Shown: positions 1-12,400 of the stretch, in pieces
How the letters are laid out: every line of letters begins with the position of its first letter
Numbering within the stretch: position 1 is the first letter of the stretch
Origin: Euphorbia lathyris
Lineage: Eukaryota > Streptophyta > Magnoliopsida > Malpighiales > Euphorbiaceae
Reading direction: 5' to 3'
Assembly: GCF_963576675.1 (NCBI RefSeq)
Contig: NC_088914.1
Location: 17,277,001 to 17,341,000, forward strand
DNA: 64,000 bases
The notes under the pieces: model-generated
What the model was told of the DNA's origin: nothing
Database searches by the model: none
The model's input: the letters and a program-made list of their open reading frames with translations, nothing else
Translations under genes and position numbers: made by a program

Positions 1-31
1 AATAAAATCTGACACCCATTTCATCCACAAC

Positions 32-65
32 TATAAAATCCCACAAAACCCTAAACTTACTCTCT
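32..65 (+). promoter_or_regulatory. RPL27A core promoter and leader: TATA box, telo-box, pyrimidine-rich start
   Basis: A TATAAAA box is at 32-38. A telo-box AAACCCTAA at 46-54 is followed by a pyrimidine-rich stretch (TTACTCTCTTC) suited to a transcription start. Telo-boxes close to the start site are a known hallmark of plant ribosomal protein and other growth-linked genes. The ATG follows at 116. The promoter upstream of base 1 is outside the window. The motifs are seen directly; their role is inferred from the gene family. Confidence 0.7.
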
Positions 66-115
66 TCAATCCCCAACCCACCCAGCCGCTGAATCACAAC
101 TCACCACTCTCAAAA

Positions 116-556
116 ATGACTACACGCTTCAAGAAGAATCGTAAGAAGAGAGGTCATGTGAGCGCCGGACACGGTCGTATCGGGAAACACAGGAAGCATC
201 CCGGTGGTCGTGGTAATGCCGGAGGTATGCACCACCACAGGATCCTCTTCGACAAATACCATCCAGGTTATTTTGGGAAAGTCGGTATGCGCTATTTCCA
301 CAAGCTCCGCAACAAGTTCTATTGCCCAATCGTCAACATCGACAAGCTCTGGTCCATGATTCCCCAGGATGTGAAGGACAAAGCCACTAAGGAGAATGCT
401 CCGATGCTTGACGTTACTCAGTTTGGGTTTTTCAAGGTTTTGGGGAAAGGTGTTTTGCCTGAGAATCAGCCGATCGTAGTCAAGGCCAAACTTATTTCCA
501 AGATCGCCGAGAAGAAGATCAAGGAGGCTGGTGGAGCTGTCGTTCTTACTGCTTAG
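116..556 (+). CDS. RPL27A: 60S ribosomal protein L27a (uL15)
   Basis: Intact 146-codon, intron-free reading frame, the usual length of plant cytosolic L27a. The product is a structural protein of the large ribosomal subunit. The basic N-terminus ([20 protein letters not shown]), followed by the glycine- and histidine-rich [20 protein letters not shown] segment, is the diagnostic uL15 rRNA-binding region. The rest ([28 protein letters not shown]) matches the globular part. The ATG is preceded by a telo-box leader and is the first ATG after the TATA box. No frameshift or stop is seen, and codon use is ordinary. This is the only clearly intact, conventional housekeeping gene in the window. The minus-strand frames across it are shadows. 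Confidence 0.97.
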   Translation: MTTRFKKNRKKRGHVSAGHGRIGKHRKHPGGRGNAGGMHHHRILFDKYHPGYFGKVGMRYFHKLRNKFYCPIVNIDKLWSMIPQDVKDKATKENAPMLDVTQFGFFKVLGKGVLPENQPIVVKAKLISKIAEKKIKEAGGAVVLTA

Positions 557-1477
557 GTTAGGTTTTTTTTTTCTTGTTATAATTATGTTTTGGAGATTTT
601 TCAGAGATAATTTTTGGTATAATCGCTGGATATTTAGAGATTTTATAATGCAATGGTTTTTATCTTTGATATTTTTTTGCATTGATAATTAATTTCGGAT
701 TTTGCTTATTAAAAGTTATTGTTCGCGTGGATTTATGTGTGGCTGTGGAAGTCTTTGGTTTATTAAGCTGATAGTTGTATGTAGATTTTATTGGCGCGTG
801 AAAGTTAACCATTATTATCTTGTTTAGCTGAATGATGAATGATTTAACGTATGATTGATAAAAAAAATTGATTCCATTGCCTGCCATTCTTACTTTTCAC
901 CTTGCATAAATCTTAAAACCAGAAGCCAGAGTATTTTCTCATGTGTAGTACATTGTGCTATTGGTATTTGTTTTCAAGTTAGCAATTGTTCCGGATGACT
1001 CTGTCACCCTTGATGATCACCTGCAAACAGAACCAAGTCTCAGATGCCGGAGCTTCCGGCTAGAAAACACCCATACTTGAGTAAGTAATTTGGGAGTGAA
1101 AGGTAATAATGGAGTAAATTAGTGAAGAGTTATTTATATTATACCTGAGAGCAACTGACTATGAGAAACAAAATTGCAATAAGAACCAATGTGAGATGTA
1201 ACAGAAAAGAAAGAGCCAATGTGAGACATCTTGTTGAGCTGAAAGTCCCCAATATGGCTGTCCATTCCGACACAACAACACGATTTACAGATTTACAAGG
1301 TATATTATAACCCATTTTGACCCCCCTAGTCCCCGAAGCATAAAAATTGAATCCATCCTTATGTTTGCCTTGTGGGTGGATGAATGCTTATAAATGAGTA
1401 GCATAACAGGGTATATCTTATCTTCTCTATCAAACAAATTCTTCTTATTCTTGGAATCCAATCAGTCTTTCTTCTAG
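557..1477. other. RPL27A 3' region and spacer; one possible upstream exon of the next gene
   Basis: A T-rich 3' flank of RPL27A (557-about 680) is followed by AT-rich spacer. Around 974-1077 a plus-strand stretch following TTAG stays open for about 30 codons and ends just before GTAAGT. It could be an exon of the gene suggested at 1478-2348, but the join could not be proven. No RNA gene was recognised here. Confidence 0.4.
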
Positions 1478-2348
1478 GTTTCTTCTGTGATCAACCAGGA
1501 TATGCAAGAAGTATTATTCAGTCTCGACACAATGTGAAATGTACCTTTACTCTAGAATAACATCTATGTGCAGTCCAACCAATAATGAGAATTCACTCTG
1601 CTTGAAAAATTTGCAACTTAGTTGGCATCTTGCATTCAACTGATCCACTGCTGTTCAGATCACAAAGTCCCCTAGCTTTATGCACGCCAGTCTGCAGAAC
1701 AATGCAAATTTTGAAAACAGGTGATTGCATATGGTGACCAAACGGTATTCATGCATCTTATAATTGGAAGGTTTTTAGATTATACTAGTATCTTATCTCC
1801 AATCAATAAAGATGCTAGTAAAGGCTCACCTGACTGCTTAAAAACCACCAACGATCCTCGACTCTCTATGATGCTTTTGATAGTGTCTGTTCCATGCAAA
1901 ACCAATATAAACATCAATTGTACCTCTGTCTACTCATCATGCATCTTATCTCCAATCAATAAAGATGCTACCAATGGCTCACCTGTCTGCTTAGAAACCA
2001 CCCACGATCTTCAGCTTGCTTGCTTTGCATGCGTGCTCTTATTTTGAGCTTTGTGATGTTTATTGGTCTGTTATTGGTTTTATTTTTTAATTTGCCGGAA
2101 ATAATAAAATAAACCTTTACTTTCTCTACTTCAAGTCCTTCACTTGGGTGTGATTTTGCAGCTATGCAGCAACATGGACTGATAAAAACAAGGATCAAAA
2201 CACAACCAATCAGGTACCCTCATCAAGAGACTATTTAGCAGATTTTCTGGTGTGGCGACCTCCTGTTGGGCTGGAGAAAAACACAACATTTTGGGTAGCT
2301 TTAACATTATGGTTTGGCTTGGTTGGAGCTGCCCTCTTTCTACAATGA
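1478..2348 (+). CDS. possible 3' exons of an unidentified small membrane protein gene (partial)
   Basis: Three stretches bounded by plausible splice sites keep one frame: 1478-1510 (after CTTCTAG, before GTATTA), 1659-1720 (after GTTCAG, before GTGATT) and 2162-2348 (after GATTTTGCAG, ending in TGA). Phases agree (33 nt; 62 nt leaving two bases; 187 nt taking one). The last exon encodes a hydrophilic stretch, then LADFLVWRPPVGLEKNTTFW and a hydrophobic tail (VALTLWFGLVGAALFL) that looks like one transmembrane segment ending two residues before the stop. I do not recognise the family, and the 5' exons are not resolved. It may be a real short gene or a relic. Function unknown. Confidence 0.35.
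1790..2012 (+). repeat. 70-bp direct repeat, two copies 153 bp apart
   Basis: A segment starting ATCTTATCTCCAATCAATAA and running through GGCTCACCTG and AACCACC occurs at about 1790-1860 and again at 1943-2012, with a handful of mismatches. It lies in the putative intron between 1720 and 2162. It looks like a local duplication; nothing in it suggests a coding or RNA function. Confidence 0.6.
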
Positions 2349-3340
2349 ATCACACTCAACAGACACCATGTTGTAATTATTTGCTTTATTATTATGTTCA
2401 TATTCGATTGTTTATATGTTGACTTTAGCGTATGCATAAAGCAGAAAGAAGAATCTTCTATTTATTTTCACGACATAACCTTTTCTATTTTGTGGTGTCT
2501 TCTCCGAATTCTACCTATTTCCGCATAAGGGAACCATTCCGAGGTCAATGCATCAGTTAGAAGCTGAGGCCAGTCACTCTTTCCTTGCTATAAATGCACT
2601 ATCATATATCATGACATATCAGGAGCCTCTTGATACATGCATTAGGAGCCTCTGCACTTTTTCAAATTATCTTATTGATCTTCTCAATATATCTTAAGTA
2701 TACGTGGGAGAATAAAAAGAGATTTAGACTAGTTAAATTATGCATCACTTTAAGTAAGTTTAGGTGATTGATAGACCATTGTAAGGGTTTTTCTATCCCA
2801 TCATCCCATTGCATATTTAATTGTAAGAGTATTGCTAATGTTTATACGACATTGCAAATGTTTGATATGAGTAAATCTGAGAATAGTGCTTTGACGTTAG
2901 ATTGTAATTCTTCGATACCTGAGATAGGACAAAAAATAAGATCAAGGAGGGGCTCAAGATCGGTGATCCCACTATGATACTAAAATTAGCTGAGTACGTA
3001 AAGGTGAGCACTAATCAATTGAGTATGAATTGCACACAATGCATGTATGTCATCCTATACACTTTAGTTGTGTGATATCCTGTTCTATTTATAGATTCTC
3101 AGGTGTAACTTTGATAGTTGGTTGGAGTGTTTGCCCTAAGTTTGCCTTCAGACACGTGTCAATCTCTAGTTGGTAGATGTCTATTGCAAGAAGGGCAGTT
3201 CGCATCTTATCAAAACTGTCTCCCTTAATTCCATGCACAGAATCAGTGACATAATCCAATGATGTGTCATAACGCTTGAGATATTCTAGTTTAGTTTGAT
3301 CTGAAGGATCTCTAAGCAACATTGTCCTTGTTTATGCTGA
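2349..3340. other. no gene supported; probable LTR/leader remains of an old Ty3/Gypsy element in the right half
   Basis: 2349-2760 is AT-rich spacer. From about 2760 to 3340 the sequence has longer open stretches on both strands and leads directly into the old antisense-type gene at 3856. This part probably belongs to the same decayed element, possibly its LTR, but no second LTR copy is present to define the ends. A 77-codon minus-strand frame at 3089-3322 has no recognisable domain and is not called. Confidence 0.35.
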
Positions 3341-3855
3341 TGAAGACTTATGTTCAACTCTTTATATATGTGTGATATCAGATGTCCCCACCTAAATACA
3401 ATCAGTCGAAGTGCTTTAGGGTTTCGTTCTTTCTTTTCGAGCTTTGTTAATATGAGTGGCTGGACGAAAGAAGTTTGTGATGAGCTTCGTTCTATGCATG
3501 AGAAAAAGCAATCTTCTTGTCGTATCTTCTTTGTGGTCTTTATGACTATGGTAGCGTGTGCGTCTTACTTTCCAAATAAAGTTGGTGGGGAAATGACGGA
3601 GGAGTGTGATTTAATGGTTTTTTTAGGCTGACACGTCATGTGAAATTGGGCCTGACATCATCTTGTCATTTTGACTACTTCTTCTCTAATATTTAGATGT
3701 CAATCAACGTGCCTTTTCTCTTTAGCCAAAGCATTAATGAGCTCGTTCAGATTCTTTCATTGTATAGAAGCATTGTGCCATAAGAACTCCAAGAAATCTC
3801 TAGTTGTTGAGGCCGTTGAAAAATTACTACTTTTGTTAATATTCTCAAGATAACC

Positions 3856-4338
3856 ATGGCTCCTAGAAAATCAAAATCTAAGACTAATGTTGAAAAAACA
3901 ATTGCTCCCAAGCAAACTAATTCCCAAGTTTGGTTACAACCGTCTATATTGACTGTTGGGGAGTTTATTTCCATCGTGGCCACTTACCTCGAGCTTAATC
4001 TAATGGAAAAGAGTTTTTCGTCTGAAGAACATCGGGCTGATTCTGGATTTGATGGTCATTTAGGAGTGTTTACGCTTTTGTTGAATTGGGGGTTACAATT
4101 CCCTCTTTTAGGTGGACTAGTGAATGACTTGAAGGAGTTCAACCTTTGCCCATGTCAAATCTCTCCCAACACTTGGTTGGACTTGTTGGCTTTCGCCAAA
4201 GTTTACGAAGATCTTGAGATAAACTTGATTGGACCCTTATTATGGTCTTTATTGGAAACCCACAAAAAGTCAGTGGACGATGTATATTATTGGCTAATGG
4301 TTTCTCGTTGGAAGATTGTTTTGACTGGTAAGCCTTAG
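3856..4338 (+). pseudogene. broken extra-ORF protein of a Tat-type retrotransposon (putative plant transposon domain)
   Basis: A 160-codon open stretch starts MAPRKSKSKTNVEKT, a basic N-terminus. The core FPLLGGLVNDLKEFNLCPCQ followed by ISPNTW aligns with [20 protein letters not shown] of the protein at 18576-19712. This is the region databases label a putative plant/gypsy-type transposon domain, found in many retrotransposon extra ORFs. The frame stops at 4336-4338. Related coding remains continue to about 5130 in other frames (an open piece at 4525-4716, then charged, coiled-coil-like text with many stops). It is surely non-functional. The wild-type role of such proteins is not known. Confidence 0.6.
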
Positions 4339-5189
4339 AGCGTCAAAGATTTTAAACATAAGTGGTTTTGGTTGAAAGGGAATCCTAAAATCAAGGATGA
4401 CATGTATACAACCCCTCTATGAATAATGATTTAGGGCGATTGGCCTTGGTTCCGCAAGAATATTCTATATTTAGGCAGAAGACTCTGCAGGGCATGGTCG
4501 ACTTAACCATGTCTTGAGCCACAAATGAGACTATCTTGTGATTTAGGTCGTTTGTTAATGCCTCTCGCTAATCACTTTTGTGCTCCCCTTATGCATGGTT
4601 GGCCTTTTACTTTTGAGGTTTGTATGGAGCTTTTATATATAGCGGGGGCTTTTCTGAAAAAGGATGAGGAGTTGGAAGGCAGGTTCAGAAGACAGATGAG
4701 GTTGCTTCACGAATAGAAACTCCAGAGCGAGACTTGGTTGCTACTAAAAAACCTATTGATTTGGCCAAACGAAGGAAGTAGAAGCAAGGAAGGCTGAAGC
4801 CAAAACTAAGAAGATTGAAAATGTGGACCTTTTTAAAGCTTCTAGAGTAGACGAGGTTAGGAGTATCATAATCGAATGAAATCAGACCATTTATACTCAT
4901 GTCGCCACATTTGAAAATATTATAATAAGACCTTCAGCGCACGAAAGGCGAATATGAACATCTTCGAAAAGCGCGTAATCATTTTAAAGGCGAGGCGCGT
5001 GCTCTTAAAGAGAAGGTGCCATGCTTGAATAATTCCTTGAGGATGAAAATGGTCATGTGTTGATTCGTACGAAGGATATTGTTGCGTAGAGGTTGAGGTC
5101 CATAGTCCTTCAAGACTCTATAAGTGAGGGAGAAAGGAGTTTCTCTTATGGCGGTTCTTGGTGGTATTATGTAAGCTTACAGGACGCTA

Positions 5190-5880
5190 TGCAACTCTTC
5201 TACCCAACATGTTTTAAGGGCGTACAATCTTTTCTTTAGGATGTGCTCTATGTTTCAGTTCGTAACCTCGGTCATTCCATTTGTTTGAGGATGGGATACT
5301 AAGGTAAACCGAAGCTTATCGAGTAAACGAAGCTTGATCGACAATCTTTCACAATAATTTCTGAATGCATGGCAGTCGAACTGATTTCCAATATATGTGA
5401 TTATAATGCGAGGGATCCCAAATCAGCTGAGTAAGGATTTTTTCACGAAGCTAATATTCTGTTTGGAGGTGATAGAGAACACGACCTCGGCTTCGACCCA
5501 TTTACTGAAATTGTCGACTTCTACAATAAGGTACTTCTTTTAATACCGTGACTTAAGGAAAACACCCACTATATCAATATCCCAAGCCATGCCGGATGGA
5601 TTACCTTTCTTATAGAAGTCGAGGATATGATGTGAAGTAGGCAAGTCTGACATGGCGAACATTTTTTAACGAACTCAATTGCATCTTGGGGAACTTTATG
5701 CTGGTAGAATTGTTGCAGTCGAGCCTTTCTTACTAAGTGTCTTTACCTTCGTGACTACCGTAGAAACTTCCATGTATTTCTTCTAGAATATATTGGGCTT
5801 CGGCAAAATCAACACATTGGAGCCAACGATGGCTAAATAATCTTCAGTACAGAGTGTTATCTATCATTTAGTATCAGTCA
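5190..5880 (-). pseudogene. integrase remnant of the old Tat-type element
   Basis: Read on the minus strand, this stretch gives, with frameshifts and stops, pieces of a retroviral-type integrase. From the right end: a histidine-containing EIHGSFYGSHEG piece, the CSPCQTC zinc-binding cysteines, a VDNFSKWVEAEV piece of the catalytic core, and a GIPRII..NQFDC piece. The same order is intact in the younger element at 23036-24508. Because a transposon moves by integrase cutting target DNA, this copy is dead. Confidence 0.6.
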
Positions 5881-6422
5881 GATTTTCTTATGACCTTGAT
5901 TTTTTCATTCTTGTCCCTGGTAAGGCTCATGTTGTTAAGTACAAAAATGACCAATTGTATATTACTACGCTAGGTGATAGAATAATTGGTTATTTTTGTC
6001 TTAACTAGAAATTTTAAGTCGTGTTAAAAGATTTAAAAACGATTGGATAATTTTAAGTTTTAAAACGCCAATCACTAAATTTGTTGGCTATTATCATTAG
6101 AAGTGAAAATTGATGTTTACACATGTAAATCAAAAAACTGTTTCATGAGTCTAAACCAACAAAAATTTGACAATTTTTTACCATTTAACGACATAAAATC
6201 TTTATGAGAAAGACATTAACAGAGTCAATATGAGTTCTAACAAAACAATTTGAAAAATAAAGTTATCCAAATAATAATTGCGTGTCCTGATTAGATATTG
6301 ATCACTGCAAAATATATGTTCTTCATTATCAAAAACATATATAAATAATGATCGGAGGCAATATATATATATATACATATATCATATATATATAGCCAAA
6401 AGTAGAGAGTAATATTCTCCTT
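5881..6422. other. AT-rich spacer downstream of MATE copy A
   Basis: No coding region or known element is supported. It contains a TA-rich microsatellite at about 6360-6393 and ends at the would-be natural stop codon of MATE copy A. The 3' untranslated region of that gene should lie here. Confidence 0.5.
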
Positions 6423-9400
6423 TTAAGATGCGCTATTTTTCTTAATCTCATAATTTGTTTCGCCTCCCCATTTCTTTATTCTATTTTCGGCAGTCGAAGC
6501 CTGCATTTCAAAATAATAGGATAATGATGATTTAATTTATTTCTAAAAAAAACTAAGTTCAATACTTCATATATAGTTAAATTTTGTTAAAATTATATAA
6601 AAGTCGTATGGATTAACAATTGAATACAGTAAAATGTGAAATAAATTACCTCTTTATTTCAATTTGTTTTATATATCATATAGGTAAGAGCTAAAGTCTG
6701 AACAATCGTTCCTGACATCATGCCTAACCAAATCCCCTGGAAATAAAAATTCATCAAAAAATTCCTTAAGCAAATAAGTCTGAATACTAAAATTTAATTA
6801 GCAATTTTTTCTTACTTAATAGATAATAATATGGTTAATCAGAAAACACTGTATTATATATTAATTAAACAAAAAGTCGTAGAAAAAAAATATATAAAAA
6901 AAGCCTACCTTGACCCCAAGACCAATTTTGTAACTGAGTATGAGGCCTAAAGGAATTCCGAAAAGGTAGTAACATGCTATGTTCACATAAGCCACGACAG
7001 CTTGCCATCCCGCACCAATTGCCATGCCTTCCATAGATAAATAAAATAAAATTAAAATATCAATAATAATAATATTTAAGATAGATATTTTTATATTTAA
7101 ACCAAATTAAAATAAAACTATTATGCAACAGGTCACTAAATTTTGGAGTCTATTTTTCGAAAATGTTATTAAACTTCTATTTCTTTCAGTAAAACCACTT
7201 CTATTTTTTTTAAATAAAATAGTGTATTTTATATTTGATTTCAATAAAGTTATAAAAGTCAATTTATGTATAAAAATTCACCGGAGATGTGATACATAGA
7301 CAATTAACTATATGTCAACTAAGCGACATGTCGAATACGAATATGACTTTAAATTCTTTTTATAGCTTAAAATGTGGTATGTGACAAAACGTGGCTGCCA
7401 TGTTTACTAACTTTATGAAACAGACTCCAAATTTTAAGGCCGTCAGTGTATTTTGCCCATTAAAAATGTGAAAGAACTAAAAGAGTAAAGAAAATACCTG
7501 AAAGAACAGGTTGAATATTATTAATGATAATGCAAACAGAAAGAAGTGGTGTGAGTTGGATGACTAAGTCTTGAACTTGGGAATTATTAGAGAATAAAGA
7601 TGGATAAATATTTCTTGTGAAGAAAAGAATTGCAGAAATAAGGACTCCGATGCAAAATGATGAAATTACAGCCACCAATAGTGAAAATTTTGCTGTTCTT
7701 GGATGTCTTGCTCCCAGCTCATTTGATATTCTTACACTGCATCAAACACACAATATTATTTATCTAATGTCTTGAATTTAGGGGCCACAGTGGAAATTAT
7801 ATTTTAAATAAACCTAGTAGCGTTGTTCACTTCATTTTTCTACATTAAATAATTAATACACAGACGGATAAGGTGTAGAAAAATATAGAAATGCATCACA
7901 CCATTTATGTGATGCATTGATTTAAGCTCACTCAAGCTTTTTGAATACAATACATTTAATCACATTAGACAATTAGCAATTCTGTTAACAGTTAAGCAGT
8001 ATGATAATTTTGTTAACAACATGAATAGGATAAGAGAAGGGGGATAATGGGAAGGTTACAATTTTAAGGATGCAATACTCATTAAGTATAAAATATTTAT
8101 ACTTCTTTTCACATATATAATGGTAGGAAGGTTCTCGATACTTTATATTTGGTATACTTCACTTAATTTTCTTTATAATATTGGGCTTTGGCGACATTTT
8201 TCATGCACTTATGGGTCCTGAGACTCTTGAAGAATCTTTTCTTTTTGGTTATGTATGGAAAAATAGAAATAAAATGACAATAATTTTAGTTATTCACCTA
8301 ATCTTGTTAAGCTTAGGTTATTTTCTTATCTCATGTTTCATACTCTTTGTACTACTCAACGTGAGCCATGTTAGACCTAGGAAACTGTTCCATTTATGGG
8401 TTCCGTTACTTGAGTCTAATATTGCTCTTGATTTGAAATATTAAACTTAAAACGTTAAAGGTATTTTATACTTCTAAAAAACGTTAGGAATAAATGTGAA
8501 ACATCCCACATTGCTAAATTGGAAAACTATACGACTCTTAAATATGTGAGACAATCCTTAAACTTTGAAGTATATTTTGGGCTGAGCAATGCATTTGTTT
8601 ACATTATATCAGATCCATGTTCAATGTTGGTCTCCTGCTGATATTAGCATCTCACATCAAATGAATTGGACGTGAGAAAGTCTCGTTAAACATCTCACAT
8701 TGCTAAATTGGAAAGCAATATAATTTGTGAGGCAATCTTCTTCATTTAACATACTCTTTGAGAGTTTACCTATGCCTTGGGAGGTCATGGGTTCGAATCA
8801 CATCCGGGTCTGATGGAGATTTTTATTTCTTCTTTAATGTAAGCGCATTGCGCAAATTTTTTAAAAAAACATACTCTTTAAGGCGAGTTAGACATTTGTT
8901 TATAATAAATCTAGATTGAAATTTTAAAATTTTAATTTATGTTATGCAATAAAACTTATAAACTTCTAGGTTTTTTTCTTGGCTTAATAGACATCCAACC
9001 CCCTAAACTTGTAACTTTTTTTCACCTAGCCCCCTCAACTTAGGGGACAACCTCTCAACCCCCTCAACTTTCCAAAAACATCACATACAGCCCCTTACAC
9101 CTCTATGTTCGGTCAAATATTGACCCGTGTTGAAAACGCGATTGACTGTTGACCACACCAATGCCACGTGTCATTTTTTTATTAAATTTTTCCAAGTGAT
9201 TATTGTATGCGAGGTGTTGTTGCTGTTTGTCGTCGCAACCTTATTGAGGTGCTGAGGTTGGCGGTAGTGGTCGTCGAGGTGAAATCACTTAGAAAAATGT
9301 AATAAAAAAGTGACACGTGACATTGGTGTGGTCAACAGTCAAGCGCGTTTTCTACATGGGTTAATATTTTGACCGAACATAGGGGTGTAAGGGGTTGTAT

Positions 9401-12400
9401 GTGATGTTTTTGGAGAGTTGAGGGGTTGAGAGGTTGTCCTCTAAGTTGAAGGGGCCAGATGAAAAAAAGTTACAAGTTTAGAGGGTTGGATGTCTATTAA
9501 GCCTTTTTTCTTTCTAAAATATTATCCTTGACAGTCTTAAATCTCTTCTTTACTATATAATAATAAAAATAATAATAAAATTTCTACATAATCACATTTA
9601 ATATCTAAACCATTTCTAAAAACTTAAAAGAAAATGAACTTTTATTCTTTTTTATCATTATCCAAATTAAAAAATAATAATTTATCTATAATATTTTGTA
9701 GAAACGCAAAGGGAAAATTACACAGAAATTCATGTTTTAAAAACTATTTACAACTATGTCAAGTCATAATTTTAGATTATGCCAAACTAGTAAAATCAGT
9801 ACTTTTAATATATTTTAAGGATTAGAATTTATAAATTAGAAGGCTAGAATATATTTTCTAATGTTTATGCTTTATGAATTGGAGTAGATTTTTTAAATTA
9901 TAGTGTAAAATCATAATATATAGAGAATAATGACATATTAAAAATTAAGTTTGGTGATATGACTTAGTTGTAATTTTGTACTTAATTATGATATTCATGT
10001 ATTTGACCCAAAAAAAGGAAAATTACATACAAATTAACTTTTAAAAAATTATCTACAATTATGTCAAGTCATAATTTTAAATTATGTCAAACTAATAAAA
10101 TCATTATTTTTAATTTATTTTAAGAATTGGAGTTTATAAATTAGGGATCTAAGATATATTGACTAAGATTTATAATTTATGAATTGAAGTTTAAATTTTT
10201 TAAATTAGGGTGTAAAACATATTTTATTTGTTACATATAAAAAAACAATATCATATTTAGAATTAAGTTTGATAGTCTAATTTAGTTGTAATTTATAGAT
10301 AATTGTAATTTATAATTGTAATTTATCTGATCATATTCTTTGTGGATGACCATTGAAATTCATTTTGACTGCACTTTACCTCGTCATTCCCAATTCATCC
10401 ACTTCTTCAGCACTATTCGTAGCATTCAGTTTGGCTCTTAGGTGTCGATGATCTGGCGTGTTGCCGCTGTCTCTTGTATCTGGTTAATCTGGCATTGTAG
10501 GAATGAAGCAACCTTTAAGGAGGATTCCCCTTCTATTCAACACTCGAAGATCTCTCTATTTCGAATGATTCGAGAGTCCTTTGCCTCTTCTAAAGGTTTT
10601 TGCTCTTCGAGGAGAGATACTGATATCTTATCCCTTCTTCTGGCTTCTCCAAGACTGCCTCCGGCTCCCAACATTATTCCAGTTCATTGGCTTAAACCTC
10701 CTCCGGGTTGGGTTAAAGTCAATGTGGACGGCTCTGCTTTTGGCACTCCTGGCGAGGCGGGAGCGGGCAGTATCTTTCGTAATAATCGCGGCTTTCCCAA
10801 AGGTTGTTTTGCTTTTTCTACCCCTCCTTCTTTTGCTTATATGGCTGAATTGAGAGCCGCTATTTTCGCAATTGAACTTGCTTAGGAGAAAAATTGGCAT
10901 CAGCTTTGGATTGAGTCAGACTCCATGTACGTAGTTAATCTGCTTCGACTTCATTCCATGGATGTTCCTTGAAGTATTCGACAAGAATGGTTGCACTGTC
11001 TCGTCATTTGTTCTAGGATGAACATTATTTTTACACATCTTTAGGGAAGGAAATTGCGTTGCTGATGCTTTGACAAAGTTTGGAGTCTCTTCCTCAATGA
11101 TCAATTGGTGGCCTTCAGCTCCTGCTTTTTGTCACAGGTTTATCAATAATGACATCTGTAATTTTTTTCATTTGCGTTTTTCTGGACTTTTCCTAAACTT
11201 TTCTCCTTCCCCCTTCTTCTGGTTTGTTTCTCTTCCTCTTCTCTTGTTCAAACACTCACATTTTCTTTTATTAATATATGACGGGTTTGACAGTTCTTGG
11301 ACCTTGGGTGCATTCTCCCAGCTCAAGGTCTGTCTCGTCCCAATTTCTATAAAAAAAAAATATGTACAAACTCTAATAAAAAAAAATTAGATTAGGGTCA
11401 GCCCGTCTAAGTTTGTCTTTTTTTTTTATCAACTTTAGAGTTTAAAAAATAGAATGAGTCGTCTCCACTCATCCATTGATATTGCCTATGAAATAATGTG
11501 TAGAATATTATTTATTTAAATTCAAAGTTAAACTTCTATTTTATATATTCTCTTTGTTTCATATTACATGTATTTTTAGAAATGTGTATAGAAAGTAAGG
11601 ATATTGGAAAAAAGATATTGTTATCCCTTATTTATTGATTCTAATATTTATTTATTCTATAATAAGTCTACTATTCTAATTAATTTCCGTAAACCCGCGT
11701 TTTATAGCAAAAAAAAAAAAAAAGATGACTTAACGTATACTGATCATATAAAATGACATGTAATATGAAACAAAAAATATCTCTAAAAAGACATGTAATA
11801 TGAAACGGAGGTTATAATATTTATTTCTATGCATAGTTTTTAATTTTTATTATTAAAAAATATTTTTTTAAGAATGCCAGAAACTGCTAAATTATAGCAG
11901 ATTGAGCTGGAGTTGAGCATTTTTAAATGATAATCCAATCTAAATCTGATCCAACTTGATCCATGAACGAGTATACGTTAAGCCTAACATTGATTTGGTT
12001 GGGAGCGTTGACTCCAAAATTTATAAATATATCTTAGTTTAAAGATATATTAACTTCTTGAAAGATATTTAATAAGTCTAAATTTAACGGTGAATGACCG
12101 ATGTTGGTCATTAAGGTCCATATGAACATTTATGTTAGCGGTAATTGAAACTTATCTCGTATACAAAGCTATTTAAGTGAGAGGAAACAAACCTTATAGC
12201 TGCATTCATTCCGAGAGAAGCCATGATCGTCCACCCCAATATGTTCATGCTGCATGCCGCGGATCACATTTCATATTTTCAATAATATGATTGCAATTGT
12301 AAAGAAGTGTGACAATATATTTTCTAGCTGTATTTTTCATGTTTATCAAAATTGGATAGGTAAAAAAAAAAACAGTTAAGAGTTATGTTCAATAAAAATA

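Larger units (their letters stand above)
3341..5880. mobile_element. decayed Tat-type Ty3/Gypsy retrotransposon with convergent extra gene
   Basis: Two parts show this. On the plus strand, 3856-about 5130 encodes a broken protein related to the antisense gene of the younger element at 18576. On the minus strand, about 5190-5880 carries integrase remains: a zinc-binding region (FVKKCSPCQTC), FSKWVEAE of the core, and a GIPRIIIT..NQFDC stretch matching the TDNG..FD region. The two parts converge exactly as in the element at 17772-28729. The 5' part of pol and gag are missing. Ends and LTRs could not be fixed. Confidence 0.6.

Noticed and set aside
110..682. 190-codon minus-strand frame opposite RPL27A
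   Set aside because: It is the shadow of the highly conserved, codon-biased RPL27A gene; no family match and no promoter.
3089..3322. 77-codon minus-strand frame next to the old Tat relic
   Set aside because: Peptide looks protein-like, but no domain is recognised and it lies in probable LTR or leader sequence; too weak to call.
8181..8444. 87-codon plus-strand frame with hydrophobic stretches
   Set aside because: No recognisable family, splice context or promoter; AT-rich intron sequence easily yields hydrophobic frames.
8781..8815. A functional tRNA gene
   Set aside because: Only a B-box-like half is present, without acceptor stem or A box; SINE-type fragment is the better reading.
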